DNA of 64,000 bases from Trichopria drosophilae (Eukaryota > Arthropoda > Insecta > Hymenoptera > Diapriidae), in assembly GCA_030407085.1 (NCBI GenBank), contig CM059583.1, positions 89,224,001 through 89,288,000 of the forward strand, written 5' to 3'. The notes under the pieces are model-generated. The model was not told the DNA's origin and made no database searches. It saw nothing but the letters and a program-made list of their open reading frames with translations. The position numbers and the translations under genes were made by a program. Below are positions 11,936 through 24,375 of this stretch, in pieces; the stretch's first letter is position 1, and each line of letters starts with the position of its first letter.

Positions 11936-12524
11936 TTGCGGTCTTTTAGATACACCTTATATAAATTACATCCAATGTTACGTCAAATATAACGTCCATT
12001 TATACGTACAATGATATCATAAATGTTATCCCAATTTTGGAAGTCTTTCAGGACGCAATATTCGACATCGCATTCCCCAACATTTTTTTCTATTGGGTAG
12101 TATCCTAGATATTACACAGATGGGCAAAATTCTTGGTTATTATGCTGCCACCTTACGGTGCAGCTTGTTCATTAAACATATACTATCACATAATTTCAGA
12201 TGATATAATAGATTCACACATACTTTAAGAAACGTATAAAAATGTACAACTTCACATTTATTTCCACACAAATCAATTGTTTATTGAAAATAAATTGTTT
12301 CTAAAATTTTAATTCTGCACACGATCCTGTTTGTTGGTGAGTCAAAACAATTTAGCAGTTGACAGAAATAGAATCATGTATGCCTGGCACCTTCCTGAGA
12401 ATACTGTAAAATATTCATTTTTATAACATACTATAGAAAATACATTTAGGTAGTAATGCAGATTTATAGTGCAAGCTATATAACTCAGACATTAATCATT
12501 ATTTTTAAGAATTAAGAATTCAAC

Positions 12525-12529
<5 letters not shown>
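11936..12529. other. AT-rich gap, nothing recognised
   Basis: No open frame, repeat or RNA gene that I can support. Confidence 0.5.

Positions 12530-12592
<63 letters not shown>
12530..12592. repeat. (TA)n microsatellite
   Basis: Alternating TA with one interruption near 12,550. Confidence 0.95.
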
Positions 12593-12594
<2 letters not shown>

Positions 12595-13978
12595 TTTTTT
12601 TTATTGAAAAAATGTTAGTACGTTTAATCAAATTTAAATAATTGTACGTAGTAATGCTCTCTTAGTACGTCGAATATTCCCTTAGAATGACTTGAATATG
12701 AGAAGAACGTTTTGACTTACTAATACTAGTCTCTATACTAGTCTCTATACCTACTTGTATCATCACATTAATCGAATAATTTCAAGAAAATTAGTAAGTC
12801 TCAGACAAATTTATTCTCACGCCTATGAAAGCTATTGATCGAACTGGATAATTAGAATGTGGCTTTGACAGAGAACTGACAGATGGCGTTAGATACTTTT
12901 TCTCATCCCGGACTTGTAGTTAAACAGTTCCCGGTCTTTGCAACAGATGTCACATTATCGTTCAAAAACGATTGAATAATAAAATTTCCTTCAACGATCG
13001 AATTCATAATATATGAATGTGTTATATTAAACGGATCTAATCCATCATGAAACTGAGTTATAATATATGTGAGATGTCAGAACTGTTTCTCAATGTTAGT
13101 TATTTACCATTTTCGTTACTGATAACCTTAATGATTACATTTAACTGCAAACACGAAATCAGACACAAACACACAGACGCACAAATCTACCACAGATTCA
13201 GCTTTGCATACACCGCGCTGTAGGCATAAATATAAGTTTATTTTCATGCCTATCAAATGTGTTTTCATTTCATGTTTTAAACCTTGATAAGTACGTATAT
13301 AGGTATTGCAGATTTATTTAATTATTATTGTTTAAAAAATGAGAACTGAAAAGAATAAAACAAACATAGAAAATACGCTATTTGTTGAACAATTTCCCAA
13401 TCCTTATTTCTCTAGTATTCAATATTCATAAGAGGGCCGTTTAAAATATAAACAAAAATGGGTTTATAAAATGCAGTTCTTATATTATAGTAGTTGTTAC
13501 TACGAATGACTATTATATGCCATCAATGCATTAAAAATAATAAGCAAGATCAAATATGTGATGACATTTTCCGAAATTTTAATTTGTGTAAAGTTAATAC
13601 TAATGCTTTTATGTTGGGGCCAAAAGGTTGCGATATAAAATTCTTTCTGGGAATTATGCTAAACTTCAAAACCAACAATCCGATTGTTTAATAACGTGCG
13701 TAAATCATTATGCGTCCAGCCGCAGTATGAAGCTAATTGCCAATTGCATAAAAAACATTTACATATTCCCTTGGCACAAATTCCAATATTTAATTTTTTC
13801 TTTCATATACATCGTAAATCTTTTATCTGGCGGTACCCTGTATATTTATATGAATCTTCCAAGCTCTAGTATTAGATGATGTTGGAATTTTGAACGCTCA
13901 ATAAAGCTAAAAAACGATAAAGTTGCAGAAGAACTGCCGTACCTTAAAAATTAATTGTTTAACAATATTCTTGAAAAG
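12593..13978. other. AT-rich gap, no gene supported
   Basis: Overlapping short frames at 13,494-13,879 encode no motif I recognise. A direct duplication of about 14 bp (ACTAGTCTCTATAC) occurs at 12,725-12,750. Confidence 0.5.
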
Positions 13979-14291
13979 ATATAAATGTGATAAGTTCTTG
14001 GAATGAATCGGTCTATTTGTAAATAAAGATTGGGTACATTACAAAGGTAAATAAATGAGTAAATAAATAAACAGATGCTGATGAGCACAAAATGACATCC
14101 TGGTGCGGGACGCATTTTCAGCAATAGTTGTAATTTTAAGCGCTAGAGGGATATTTCTATATTTTTCATTTATTTACTTTCAATATTATACCCAATAGCT
14201 ATCGCATCAATAATTTAACATATTTGCCTTTGTACCTAATCTCTATTTACAAATAGACCGATACATTCTAACAACTTCCATCACATTTATA
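13979..14291. repeat. Inverted-repeat (MITE-like) element, about 313 bp
   Basis: The left arm begins ATATAAATGTGATAAGTTC and contains CGGTCTATTTGTAAATA. The right arm (about 14,217-14,291) is its inverse at roughly 80-85% by eye. Arms are about 75 bp around a non-coding centre. Confidence 0.75.
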
Positions 14292-14519
14292 TTTAAATTA
14301 AACGGTCGGGAAATTAAAGCTGATTGATAAATTCTTGAACACACCTCTTGTTATTTTTTTTATTTTGACAAATACTAATCTAAAGTAAAAATGTTTTGAT
14401 TAATAATTTTGATTGATTAATAATAAAAACGATGGCATTTGTAATAAGATAACTTGTCATTAGTGTAGTCTACAAACAGTATTAAAAATCGAATAAAACC
14501 ATATTCAATCATTCTGGTA

Positions 14520-14870
14520 ATTTCACTACGTGTTATGCCAGAACTTGACTTGTAATATTATTATTTACAATTTTTCGAATTATTGTATCCAAAATATTTT
14601 GTGCAATAACGAATGCAGTTTATTATGTTTTTTTATATTATCGGCTATGTCTACAATACAATGCAAACCTCTCTGTCCCACCGATGCAGTTTGATAGGGT
14701 ATATATGCCAAATAACATGTATAAATACGATTTTGTAAATTATGTCACTTGAAATGCGTTTTATGCCAGAGCTGATATATTGTGCCACGGCCGGATGTAC
14801 TTCATTTTGGTTATGACTTAGGTAAATAAATAGGGGAAATTGCATTGTGAGACCATAGAGATGCAAAATT
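14520..14870 (-). repeat. Dispersed repeat, inverted relative to a copy at 17.7-18.1 kb
   Basis: The stretch around 14,726-14,790 (TGCCAGAGCTGATATAT and neighbours) is a diverged inverse of 17,940-18,010. GGCTATGTCTACAA at about 14,643 recurs at about 17,730. No coding sequence. Confidence 0.55.
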
Positions 14871-15588
14871 GAAAAATATTATGATTTAAATATATTCCTC
14901 CTTGAATTGAAAATATATGGGCAAAATGTCATGACGGTAATTTTATCGAAAATGTCACGACCGTAATCAGCATCTATAAAAACCTCGCGCATCAACATTT
15001 TGACATCTTTATCTTCCTTCCAGTGTATTTTGATGTTCGAAAATGGAGTTTTCCATCCCATTGATGTGCACTCAAAACATAACAAGTTTTCGTAATTTTA
15101 CTCTGTACTTATTGAATTGTACTGATTTTACGATCCAAATGCTCTATAATAAGTGTAGTTCAATAAGTGTTATTAAGAGTCAATGTATCATAACGTTTAT
15201 GATAATATTACTAACTTTTGAATATGACTGGCGCGAATTGCTACGGAAACAATAGGGGAGGCAAGAGAAGGGTTCACGTGATTTGTAAAAGGGTACCATA
15301 ATGTTATATATTAAAAGCATTGGATTGTTTAGTTTTCAAAATATACAGAATTATGAAGGACATTATGAAATGAAAAATTTTCGAGTGTCGAAACAAAATG
15401 ACACAGTTAATAGTTAAAATTGTTATAATTATCATTTACATTTAATAAATTTGTATTCTCTTTGAAATAAAATTCTAGTATATTTAAAATAACATTTGTA
15501 ATGTTATTAAATTGTAATATATAAAAATTACTTGTAAAAAGTGCGCGCAAGGTGTAAACAAACATTCAATATGCAAAACTTAATCTTT

Positions 15589-16332
15589 TTAACCCGTTGA
15601 GTGTCAATGACGGCTATAGCCGCAAAAAGGAAAGTGACCAAAAATGTCGTGACAGCTATAGCCGCAACTAAAAACAAAGGTCTTAAAACTTATTGAATGT
15701 TCGTGCAATTTGCTACTCTGGGGTTGTCGGAGTCGCTGATTACGAATCTGACATCACATTTTCAAGATTCAAAATGGTGGATCCAATATGGAGGAATGAT
15801 TTTTTCAAAATCGATCGGATTTGTTCGAAACTTGTTATTCGGAGGTTTTTGAGGTCGCTGATTACGAATTTGACATCACATTTTCAAGATTCGAAATGGC
15901 GGATCCAATATGGTGGAATGATTTGTCAAAATTGATCGAATTCGTTCAGCCATTCAGTTATTAGTGTTCCAATAGTAGGGATGTACTTATGGCACGATTT
16001 TGGAAATCCCAAACAGCACTATATACATTTTTAAAATTAGATATCCGATTCGTTATCAGCGACCCAGAAAACCCCCGAGTAACAAGTTTCAAACAAATCC
16101 GATGGATTTTGAAAAATTATTCTGCCATATTGGATCCGCCATTTTGAATTTTAAAAAAGTATGGTCAGGTTCGTAATCAGCGGCACCGAAAACCGCCGAG
16201 TAACAAGTTTCAAATAATGTGTACAATTTTTTTCAAGCATGTGTGTAAACATTTATTTTCCAATTTTTTCTTCACGAAAAATGGCAGATTTGCTAGAAAT
16301 GCCCATATAGACCAAATCCGGAAAAACGCAGG
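15589..16332 (+). repeat. Decayed TTAA-ended repeat, same family as 34,324-34,936
   Basis: It starts TTAACCCGTTGAGTGTC and runs through a GCTATAGCCGC pair, then two direct copies of about 127 bp (15,730-15,950) with GTCGCTGATTACGAAT and AAATGGCGGATCCAATATGG. Two inverted copies follow at 16,035-16,215. The order of modules matches the 34.3-kb element, but the inverted right end is missing, perhaps displaced by the MITE that begins at 16,333. Confidence 0.6.
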
Positions 16333-16800
16333 TTAACCCACTAAGGTCTAAACGGAATCATTTTGAGCATCAGTTTAAACGTTGATAATTTGCATATAAA
16401 AGCATTTGGAAAAATTTTACTCTCACTATTTTTGACGTAAAATTGTATGCTCTTTCAGAATCTTCCAATAAAATTTCGATAAAATGAAAAGCAAAAAAGT
16501 TATACACGTTTTTGGTAAAAAAACATGGGTTTCAAAAATATATTTTTCATTCTAACATCACTTTCACCTGGAAATTGCACTGGGAAGCATGTCTAAGGTA
16601 AAAATATTGCATCCACGGACCCTTACGATTAAAACGTACCGTGTTCTATTTTGAATTTAAAGATGGCGCCTAGAAGCTCAAAAATCTTTTTAAAATTTAA
16701 CAAATTTTTTTTTTGAAAACTATAGACTTTAGAAAAAATGCAAATTATCGACGTTTAAACTGATGCTCAAAATGTGTCCGTTTAGGCCTTAATAGGTTAA
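16333..16800. repeat. piggyBac-like MITE, 468 bp, TTAA target
   Basis: TTAACCCACTAAGGTCTAAA at 16,333 returns inverted and ends CCTTAATAGGTTAA at 16,800. The arms match over about 65 bp and share CATTTTGAGCATCAGTTTAA. TTAA at both ends with a CCY start fits piggyBac-type non-autonomous elements. No transposase. Confidence 0.75.
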
Positions 16801-16804
16801 GCCC

Positions 16805-17310
16805 CTCTTACTAAACAGTGGATAAATCTGGATCGGTTAAGTGGCGAGACCCTCGGGACACAAAATTTAAAAATATTAGCCAATTCATGAATTCAAGATT
16901 GTTTAGATCAAATCCAGAAAAACGAAAGTTAAACTCCTTTTCGCTACATGTGAATAACAATATATTGGTTGCGTAGCAAGACCGTAGAGACGAAAAATTT
17001 ATCAATATTAGTGTAAATATCGTTCTTAAAGAATTCATGAATGGTCAGATTAAATCCCGATTAAATCTGCAACTGTTGTGTTTCAAGACTTTTGGGACGC
17101 AAAATTAAAGAATATAAGCGTAAATATCTTCCTGCATATATTCAAGAATGTTTAGACTCTCTATCAGGCAAATCGGAAGTTAAACCTCTTTTCGCTACGA
17201 ATGAATAAAAATGCATTGGTTGCGTAGCGATTCCCTTGATACGCGAAATTTAAAAATATTAATTTTTAATGAATTTGAGAACGTTTAGACCGAATCCGGA
17301 AAACCGGAAG
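16805..17310 (+). repeat. Diverged tandem repeat, four units of about 110-145 bp
   Basis: Units centred at about 16,850, 16,985, 17,095 and 17,235 share GGGACGCAAAATTTAAAAATATTAG-like cores. TTTTCGCTACGAATGAATAA and GGTTGCGTAGC stretches link them. An inverted relative lies at about 17,775-17,845. No gene. Confidence 0.7.
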
Positions 17311-17760
17311 TTTTTAGACATAACCAATAATATCAAAAACGATAATCAAGTGCATTCACCGTGGCATAAACGTAATTGTAATAAAATAATTCGAAAAAAT
17401 ACTTTTATTCGCGTTTTGTGTCAATTGTCCGCCATTTAACTGCCTCTGTGGAGTCAGGCCACCGCAACTATAGCAAATTTTGAATTTTCAGTTACGTTTG
17501 TAAACGAAGCGCTTATAAGCATATAAATTTCTCTGCATATAAATTTGAATTTTATAGTATTGACAACTTCGATAAATAATTCGCCACCTCTCCCCCCCTT
17601 CTCAAGATAGTTAAATAGCAGACAATTGACCCAAAACGCGAATAAAATCATTTTTCCGAATGATTTTACCTCAATTACGTTTGTTCCACGGAGAATGCAC
17701 TTACTTATGATTTCTTGTATTATTGGCTATGTCTACAAACTTCCGTTGTTCCGAGTTATG
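17310..17760. repeat. Inverted repeat around a short spacer
   Basis: About 17,310-17,450 (with TTTTATTCGCGTTTTG and CAATTGTC) is inverted at about 17,610-17,755. Part of the cluster of degenerate repeats filling 16.8-18.3 kb. Confidence 0.6.
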
Positions 17761-18302
17761 TCTAAACATTCTTTAATTCATAGCGAAAGATATGTATGCT
17801 AATATTTTCAAATTTTATTTCGCTACGCAACCTTTTCAATTTCATTCATTCATAGCAATTTACCCCCATTTAATTACCTCCCCAGACTTAGAGGGAGGCG
17901 GAAGTTTTCATAAAAATTACCAGTAATACCAGAAACCAAATTCAAGTGCATCTGGCTGTGGTAACATGTATTAGCTCTGACTTAAAATGCATTTCAAGGA
18001 AAACAATTTACACAATCGTATTTAAATGCGAGTTTTGGGACAAATGTACCGCATTAAAATGTCTCAATGGACAGAGATATATACTGTAAACCGTATTCGC
18101 TGTATCACAAAACGTATTTTGGGTATAATAATGTGATAAATTGGTTTTATGAATTTTCTAGAGCCAATGTCCCTACTTATTACCATCGGTCCGGTGGAGG
18201 GGTTTGTAATTTTTTGCAGTCATAGCCAACAACATCAAAAATCAAAATCAATAAAAAAATGCATTTGTCCTGGCACAACACGTATTACAGTATAATCACC
18301 AG
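17761..18302. other. Further degenerate copies of the 14.5/17.3-kb repeat family
   Basis: CATAGCCAACAACATCAAAAA at about 18,227 and an earlier copy near 17,918 repeat the motif of 17,318-17,340. No coding region. Confidence 0.5.
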
Positions 18303-18776
18303 TGTTACGAACCGCTTAAATGTCAATGTAGTATATAGACGGTCCGTTTAATTGTCCATGCGATGTTTATGTATGTATTAGATGGTAGTGAGTGAGAGTG
18401 TTTCATTGTGTATGTTTATTAAGTAGAGTCGAACTCAAACTTAAACGCGCTGTCACCGTTGACGTTAAAGTTGTCATTTTTGCGGAAAGTCAAATTCGGT
18501 CGCGTTCGCGAGTCTTAAAAATTAAGAACTTAACGATCTTTCTTTTTTTTCAACTCGACACTCTAGTTCTGGAAGCGACTTGAGCAGGAGCTCGCCGCTG
18601 CGAATAGTAGTCTTTTATATTAACTAGTGTGATTTAAATAAACTATTTTATTTTTATTCTTTAATACGGTTGTTATTTATTCAAGCCTCCAACGACTGTG
18701 TATAAGGTAAAGGTAAAAATTTACATATTATTTTATAAATTCACTTTTTAATTAATCGAAGTCGCCTCACGTAACA
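18303..18776 (+). repeat. 5' LTR, 474 bp
   Basis: Begins TGTTACGAACCGC and ends CTCACGTAACA. Its first roughly 160 bp recur at 34,044-34,203. An AATAAA-like signal lies near 18,637. A 63-aa frame inside it is not a gene. Confidence 0.9.
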
Positions 18777-18779
18777 AAT

Positions 18780-18797
18780 TGGTGTCAGAAGTGGGAT
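18780..18797 (+). promoter_or_regulatory. Primer-binding site for tRNA-Leu
   Basis: TGGTGTCAGAAGTGGGAT lies three bases after the LTR. It is the complement of a eukaryotic tRNA-Leu 3' end (ATCCCACTTCTGACA plus CCA). Confidence 0.8.
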
Positions 18798-19103
18798 TCT
18801 AATTTCGATTAGTTGGAAGTTAATTTAAATTATTTATTTATTACTATCTTATATTTTTATATTAATTGATTATTAGAAAAGATAATTTTTTTTGTTTTAT
18901 TAAATTTTTGTTAAACTTAAACGGAAAATTAGAAATCCAAAATTTATTTCAGTTTTAAATATACGTATGATTATTAGAATTATTGTTAGATTAAGAATAT
19001 ATTTTATTTTTATGTGTACTAATTAAATTTTATTTCAGGTTTTGTGCTAAAAATTCATAAAATTAGTGACTAAATTTATTAAAATTATAAAATTGAAAAA
19101 GAA

Positions 19104-19156
19104 ACGTGGTTAAATAATATTTAATTATATGGCTTTGCCCTATTGTTAAACCACGT
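19104..19156 (+). promoter_or_regulatory. Leader hairpin 1, 23-nt loop
   Basis: Arm ACGTGGTTAAATAAT (19,104-19,118) pairs with ATTGTTAAACCACGT (19,142-19,156) at about 12 of 15 positions. The 23-nt loop contains TGGCTTTGCCC. Confidence 0.6.
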
Positions 19157-19301
19157 GGCAGTTGAACTGTAAATTATACTTATTTTATGAATTTTTAAGA
19201 AAAGAAAATAAGTGAAGTGTTTGAGTGTGATGTTAGTGATTTATTTAAAATAATCATTTAATTCAAATTTTATAAATTATTATATTGTAATTTTTCTCGA
19301 A

Positions 19302-19356
19302 AACGTTATTCAGCAATATTTTATTATCTGGCTGTGCCCCATTGCTGAATCACGTT
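19302..19356 (+). promoter_or_regulatory. Leader hairpin 2, loop matching hairpin 1
   Basis: Arm AACGTTATTCAGCAAT (19,302-19,317) pairs with ATTGCTGAATCACGTT (19,341-19,356) at 15 of 16 positions. The 23-nt loop contains TGGCTGTGCCC and matches loop 1 at about 19 of 23 positions, although the stems differ in sequence. Confidence 0.65.
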
Positions 19357-20807
19357 GTTTTATAATTAAACAAAGATATTTTAAATTGATCAAGTCATAT
19401 AAATCTTATTGGTATAAAATTTAAAAAAAAAAAAAATTAATTATAGTGTTAAGGTTTGTGTAAATTAATAAAACTTAATCCAATTAAATTTTTGAAAATT
19501 TAATAACAAAATGCTAAAGTATCGAATTGTTATTTCTAACTAATTTTAAATATAATTTATTTTATTTTATTTTTTTTTTTGAAATTTCTTTTAATTGATT
19601 TTATTAGTTATAATTAAACGTAGTTAAAAGTGACAAAATGCCAAATTGATTTTTAATTAAGAAAGTCTACTATAAATTAATATTATATCATTTAAAATTC
19701 TGGGAATTGAATCAAACGTTTAAAGGGACAAATAATTTATTATTTCGGTATTACTTTATTTAAGTGAATAAAATTAATTTTCGTTTTGAATCATAATTTG
19801 TAGTGTTATTGTATTAGATATTTGTTTTAAATTACAGTGCTAAAATATTATCAAAACATTACATTGCTTACAAGAAAAAAAAAACACAAATAGAGTAATA
19901 ATTTCGTAATTTCATAAAATTAATTTGAAAGTATTTTATTTTTATATTACCTTCAAACATTCAAAGGTTTACCAAATTATTTGTTTTGATTCTCGGAAAG
20001 GTCTTTGAACGTTATGCATTTTCGTATAATAAAATAATATAGTAGGTATTTAAATTTAATAATAAGGAATTTGTTTTATTAAAGTAATTTATTTTATAAT
20101 TTTTAATAGGAGATTATATTCTGTTCAAATTGGAATATTTGATTTTACATTAATTTAATATTAAATTTTGTTGAGTTTTTTTTATTTTGTTGCATTTAGT
20201 TGAAATTGATTAAAGTTATTTTTGTTTTTAAATAGTGGCCTGCTGTGTATCATACTGTGATTATTTTCCCCGCAGTGTTACTATTTAAATTAATACATGT
20301 ACGTATTGATTGATAATATTATTATATAATAAATTAATTTTCAAGTTTTAAACACCAACGAATTCTAATAAAATCGATTTTAATTATTATTTCTGTATCG
20401 TACTTGAGTATAGTCCAATTATTTAAAGGCATTTTCTAATTGTTTGTTTTGACTTTCGGAAAGGCTTTTGAACCGTATGCAATTTTGTAGAAAAGAATTA
20501 AAATAGCGTAACTGATAAATTATTAAGTTATTTTGAATTTTATTTTATTTACTTAACATTTCAGTGACTATAGAATTATTAAAAATAATTAATTATATTT
20601 TTATAATTTTCACCGGAGTATTTTTGTTTTTGTCTTATTTACATATTAACTTAGTTTTATTCATTTGACAAATACATTTTAATTCATTTTATTCATGATT
20701 GTCCGATATTCGTGATTTTGTATGTTATTTATTTTAATTCTGTCTAGTTGATTAATTTATTTTATTTTATTTGTTTTTTATTTTTATTACAATTTAAAAT
20801 TGCAAAT

Positions 20808-21585
20808 ATGGACGAAACAACGACTAAATTAATGACTACAATGTCAGAGTGCATGATTTTGCAAAATGCGATGTCAAACATTCCAAATTTTGACGGTAAA
20901 AATATGCCTTTAAAAAATTTTCTTCTAGACGTTCAGAGTGCAGCTGCAAACGTACCAGACGAATTTGAAAAATCTTTAGTAAACTCTATAGTTGGGAAAT
21001 TGCAGGGTACTGCTTGCGATAGTGTTTTCGGTAAAACATTTGAAAAAATAAATGATTTAATTAGACATTTGAAAACTAGATTTGCTTCCGGGAAAAATTA
21101 TCCGTTTTTCATTCATGAAATACAACAAGTACAAATGAAAAGAGGAGAAACTGTAAATTACTTTTATGATCGGTTAAATATGTTGGTAGCGGGAGCGACT
21201 TCTGCCTCAAAAGATACATATGGCAACGCGGCTTCAGAAATGGTAAAACCTTTAAATTATTGGGCGTTAGAGTCATTTTTGAGAGGTTTACCAGACGAAA
21301 TCTCAGGTTTAGTTGACGCTAGGGACCCTAAAAATTTAGATGGAGCATTACGTTATGCTGAGAGACTTGAATTAAGAATAAAACCAAAAAGTTTAGGATT
21401 TCAGTCATTATCAACAAGGAAACATGGTAGTGAAGATGTAGAATATTTGACTAGTCATAATTATCCGATAAGAAGAGATTCTAATGGTCAAATGTCCCCT
21501 ATTAAATCGAATATTAAAAATGAAGCAAGCTCAGGAATTTTAAAGCCACCAAATTTTGAAAAATTTCCTGTGCGATATAATAATA
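20808..21585 (+). pseudogene. gag, N-terminal part, interrupted by a DNA transposon
   Basis: The ATG at 20,808 opens about 259 codons before the Chapaev-type insertion at 21,586. The frame contains a retrotransposon capsid-like region: NFDGKNMPLKNFL near residue 28, a helix with LKTRFASGKNY, then QVQMKRGETVNYFYDRLNML and LESFLRGLPDEI, all typical of Ty3/gypsy Gag. No zinc knuckle is present. Gag resumes at 24,722 after one copy of the target duplication. There, an in-frame TAA at 24,727 shows that the gene was or became inactive apart from the insertion. Confidence 0.8.
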
Positions 21586-21924
21586 CACGGTGTGTTTTAA
21601 CCCATTTTAACTCAAAGTGTCTCTCACTGTGAACATTCTTTTAGATGTTGAATCTGGACACTTTTTTAAGGATTTTCCAAAAAAAATCAAAATCTTTCAC
21701 GGAGCCCTTTTTGAGAAAATCGATTTTTTAGGTTAAAAAAACATCTTTTTTATTTTTATTAGAAATGTATGCCTAGAATATTAATATCTTAATATTTATT
21801 AAATCTGAACACTATTATAAATATTTTGCATAAAAAATAAAATATTTCATTAATATTATTTAAAAAAAAACGATTTTTGGGTTAAAAGTTGTTTTTTTAT
21901 GAAAAGTATGCTTAACATCAGAAT
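21586..21924. repeat. Left TIR of the Chapaev-type element
   Basis: Matches the right TIR inverted over about 340 bp with few differences, which suggests a young insertion. Confidence 0.9.
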
Positions 21925-22036
21925 AAAAGTAAAAATAGTTATTATAAAAACATATACTGAATTTGAAATAATGAGTCTTTGTTATATATTAAAATATTTC
22001 GAACATAAGAAAGGCTTATTAAAGTAAAAATTTTGT

Positions 22037-24284
22037 TTACATGTGAACACTGTTGTATTCACAGACAGCTCGTAAAAGTTTCTGCGAGTAATCCGGATGA
22101 TTGCTAGACACCTTATTTTTTTCCCAAATTGTCTTGAAATCATGGTGTACTGCTTCCATGGCTTGCTCGCTAAGCCAACGACCTAAACCTACTTGCTTCT
22201 GTTCGCAAAATTCTGGTACGTGAAAGAACACCGCGTGCACCTTTGGCGTTACGTTGATGCCCAAATCTTCGTAACTTGACTTAAATAATTCAATAAAGGT
22301 TTTAAAAGTTACATCTAATTCATTTCCGAAACATGCATCAACAACTTTCTTAAAGTCTTCAAACACTTTTACGTATTTCATAATTCCTACATGCGATGCT
22401 CTTCGTAGAAGGTCTACTTTGCGTAAAAGTTTTCTGCACGAATTACCTTTAAATGCTGAACCACTTTGCCTTATTTCCCGTTGAACATGACATTCTTTTG
22501 CCCATTCTGATGCTTCTTTTTCATTTTGCTTTAAAAGGCTTCCAAATATTGTATTAACTACGCCCAACATTAAATGCAGTTCTGGTGGCGGAATGAAGTC
22601 AAGAAACATTTTCTTATCACTATCGGCGCTGAGTAACGGTGGATTAATGCAGTTGAAAAATTCCTTTGCTTGTGATTTTTTTGCACCAGCTTCACACCAT
22701 TTGTTATAATTGTCCTTCGAATTTTCAACTGTTCGATACATGCCGCATTTGTGCAGTTGATTTTTGTGTGCATAACACCAAGTGCACGGAAAGCTGCTGC
22801 TATGTGACATTATGCCTACCAAAATATTCGCCAGCTTTAAATCTGTTGCTGTAGTGAAATCAAACGAACGAATATTTAACTCTTTCCATAATTGAGCAAC
22901 GTTTACATAATTCTCTTGCGTACTCGGTGCCACACTCAGTAAAAAGAGTTTTTTTACGCCAGAGTCTTTAAATCGTTTGGCAGCAATACCTTCCTCATAC
23001 GTGGATCGTTTAGTAGCGGGCTCATTTCCCATTGATTGCACTGATAAGCATATCTTTAAAAATCCACCCCCGCCGTCAATACCTACTTTCAAATCAGTTT
23101 CATATGCTTGTCGTTCTTTTTCAATGCGTTCAATAAAACCCGGTAGATCTGTGCAGTAAATTACAACCGTTCTCACATCTTCGGTCATCGTGTTTGCTGC
23201 AATATTTGAAAAATTAAATTCCTTACAGCCAAAATATTGATCGACCGAATGGATTTTAGTTCTCAGCTTGTTTTGCAATCCGCTTTCAATAAACTTTTTA
23301 TTTTTTGTGGCTACACGTATGGCCGAAGCAATTTCGTTCGTGGCACGATTTGATAGATTCAAGTTCGATTTAATTGTCAACATATCTTCTGCACTAATTA
23401 CTGATTGTTTAAGTGGGTTTTTTATCATCGTTCCAACAGTTACGTGTAGAAGTCTTCCCCCACGAGGCTGAGCAGATTTCAATATTGGACTTTGTGCGTT
23501 TGTATTTTCATTAAACGCTTCTTTTTTCTTAATTACGGACGTAATGATTTGACCTTGCACTTTTGGAGATAAGTTGCTCAAGCAAGTACTCAAATTTTCA
23601 ACGCGAGAAGTCAACGAACATTTATGAGAAACTCCTTTTGCTATTACTGAAAAACAAGCGCTGCAACGTTTCTCCACGACAGGTTTGTTTTCTCCATCTA
23701 AAATAATAATATAGATTTCTTAAAAAAAAAAAGATACGAAAGGCATGACAGAAAGTGTGAAACGAACGCTATTTTTTAATTCTTGAAATAAAAAGTAAAA
23801 TTTTATTTTCTTCTGAACGCAGGCAAATGAAATCGCTCGTTTCATTCACGAAATAGAAAATAAATAATTTGCTTTAACTTTACTTACTAGTTTCATTATT
23901 TGATATATCAACCAATGGCTTGCGCTTCATAATTTTTTCTTTTTCTTGCGGCAAATATACTTTTTGCGATTGTCTCACAAGTTCACAAAGATAACAAAAG
24001 CATTTTGACTGTTTTTTTGATCGTGTTAATGGCACATAAAAGCTTGACAAATCAGGAAATATTAGTTCTTTAAGTTTTCCACTTTTTACTTCATACACGT
24101 GCCTTTTACACGAACTGCACAAAGCTCCAGGAATTCTTTCATTGTCAACATACTTGGGGAACAGTTTTTGAATATTAACTTTTAGCATCTTCTTAATTTC
24201 GAACATTTCTTTCGTCCTACGAAAACACAGCAAACACAGTTGTAAACGATTTTCATCGTGAGTTCTTGCGTACTTTTTCGACAT
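22037..24284 (-). CDS. Chapaev-like transposase, two exons, about 685 aa
   Basis: Exon 1 runs from the ATG at 24,284 to 23,888 (132 codons plus one base). The intron is 23,887-23,698 (190 bp, GTAAGT...TTTTAG). Exon 2 runs from 23,697 to the stop at 22,037. Phases join exactly and bring in seven codons before the frame that opens at 23,677. Exon 1 has CxxC pairs (CLLC, CSSC, CYLC), likely a zinc-binding DNA-recognition module, and exon 2 opens with CSACF. Candidate catalytic blocks are GIDGGGGFLKICL (Asp) and GLGRWLSEQAMEAVHHDF (Glu), with FPCTWCYA between. No stop or frameshift is visible, so it may still be functional. Confidence 0.8.
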
Positions 24285-24375
24285 TTCGACACTCCGTGGA
24301 AATATTTAACATTTAAGGTTAGATCATGAATAACAAATGAATGCAACAAAATAATTGAGTTCGAAATATTACTGC

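Larger units (their letters stand above)
18798..20807 (+). other. Two-kb retrotransposon leader with repeated structured motifs
   Basis: Very AT-rich and without long frames, but not featureless. It holds two hairpins with the same 23-nt loop design (19,104-19,156 and 19,302-19,356), a 44-nt direct repeat (about 19,976 and 20,437) and a further possible stem at 20,230-20,287. Packaging, dimerisation or translation control are possible roles; that is inference. Confidence 0.65.

Noticed and set aside
22666..23471. Short plus-strand frames
   Set aside because: Antisense shadows of the Chapaev-type transposase.
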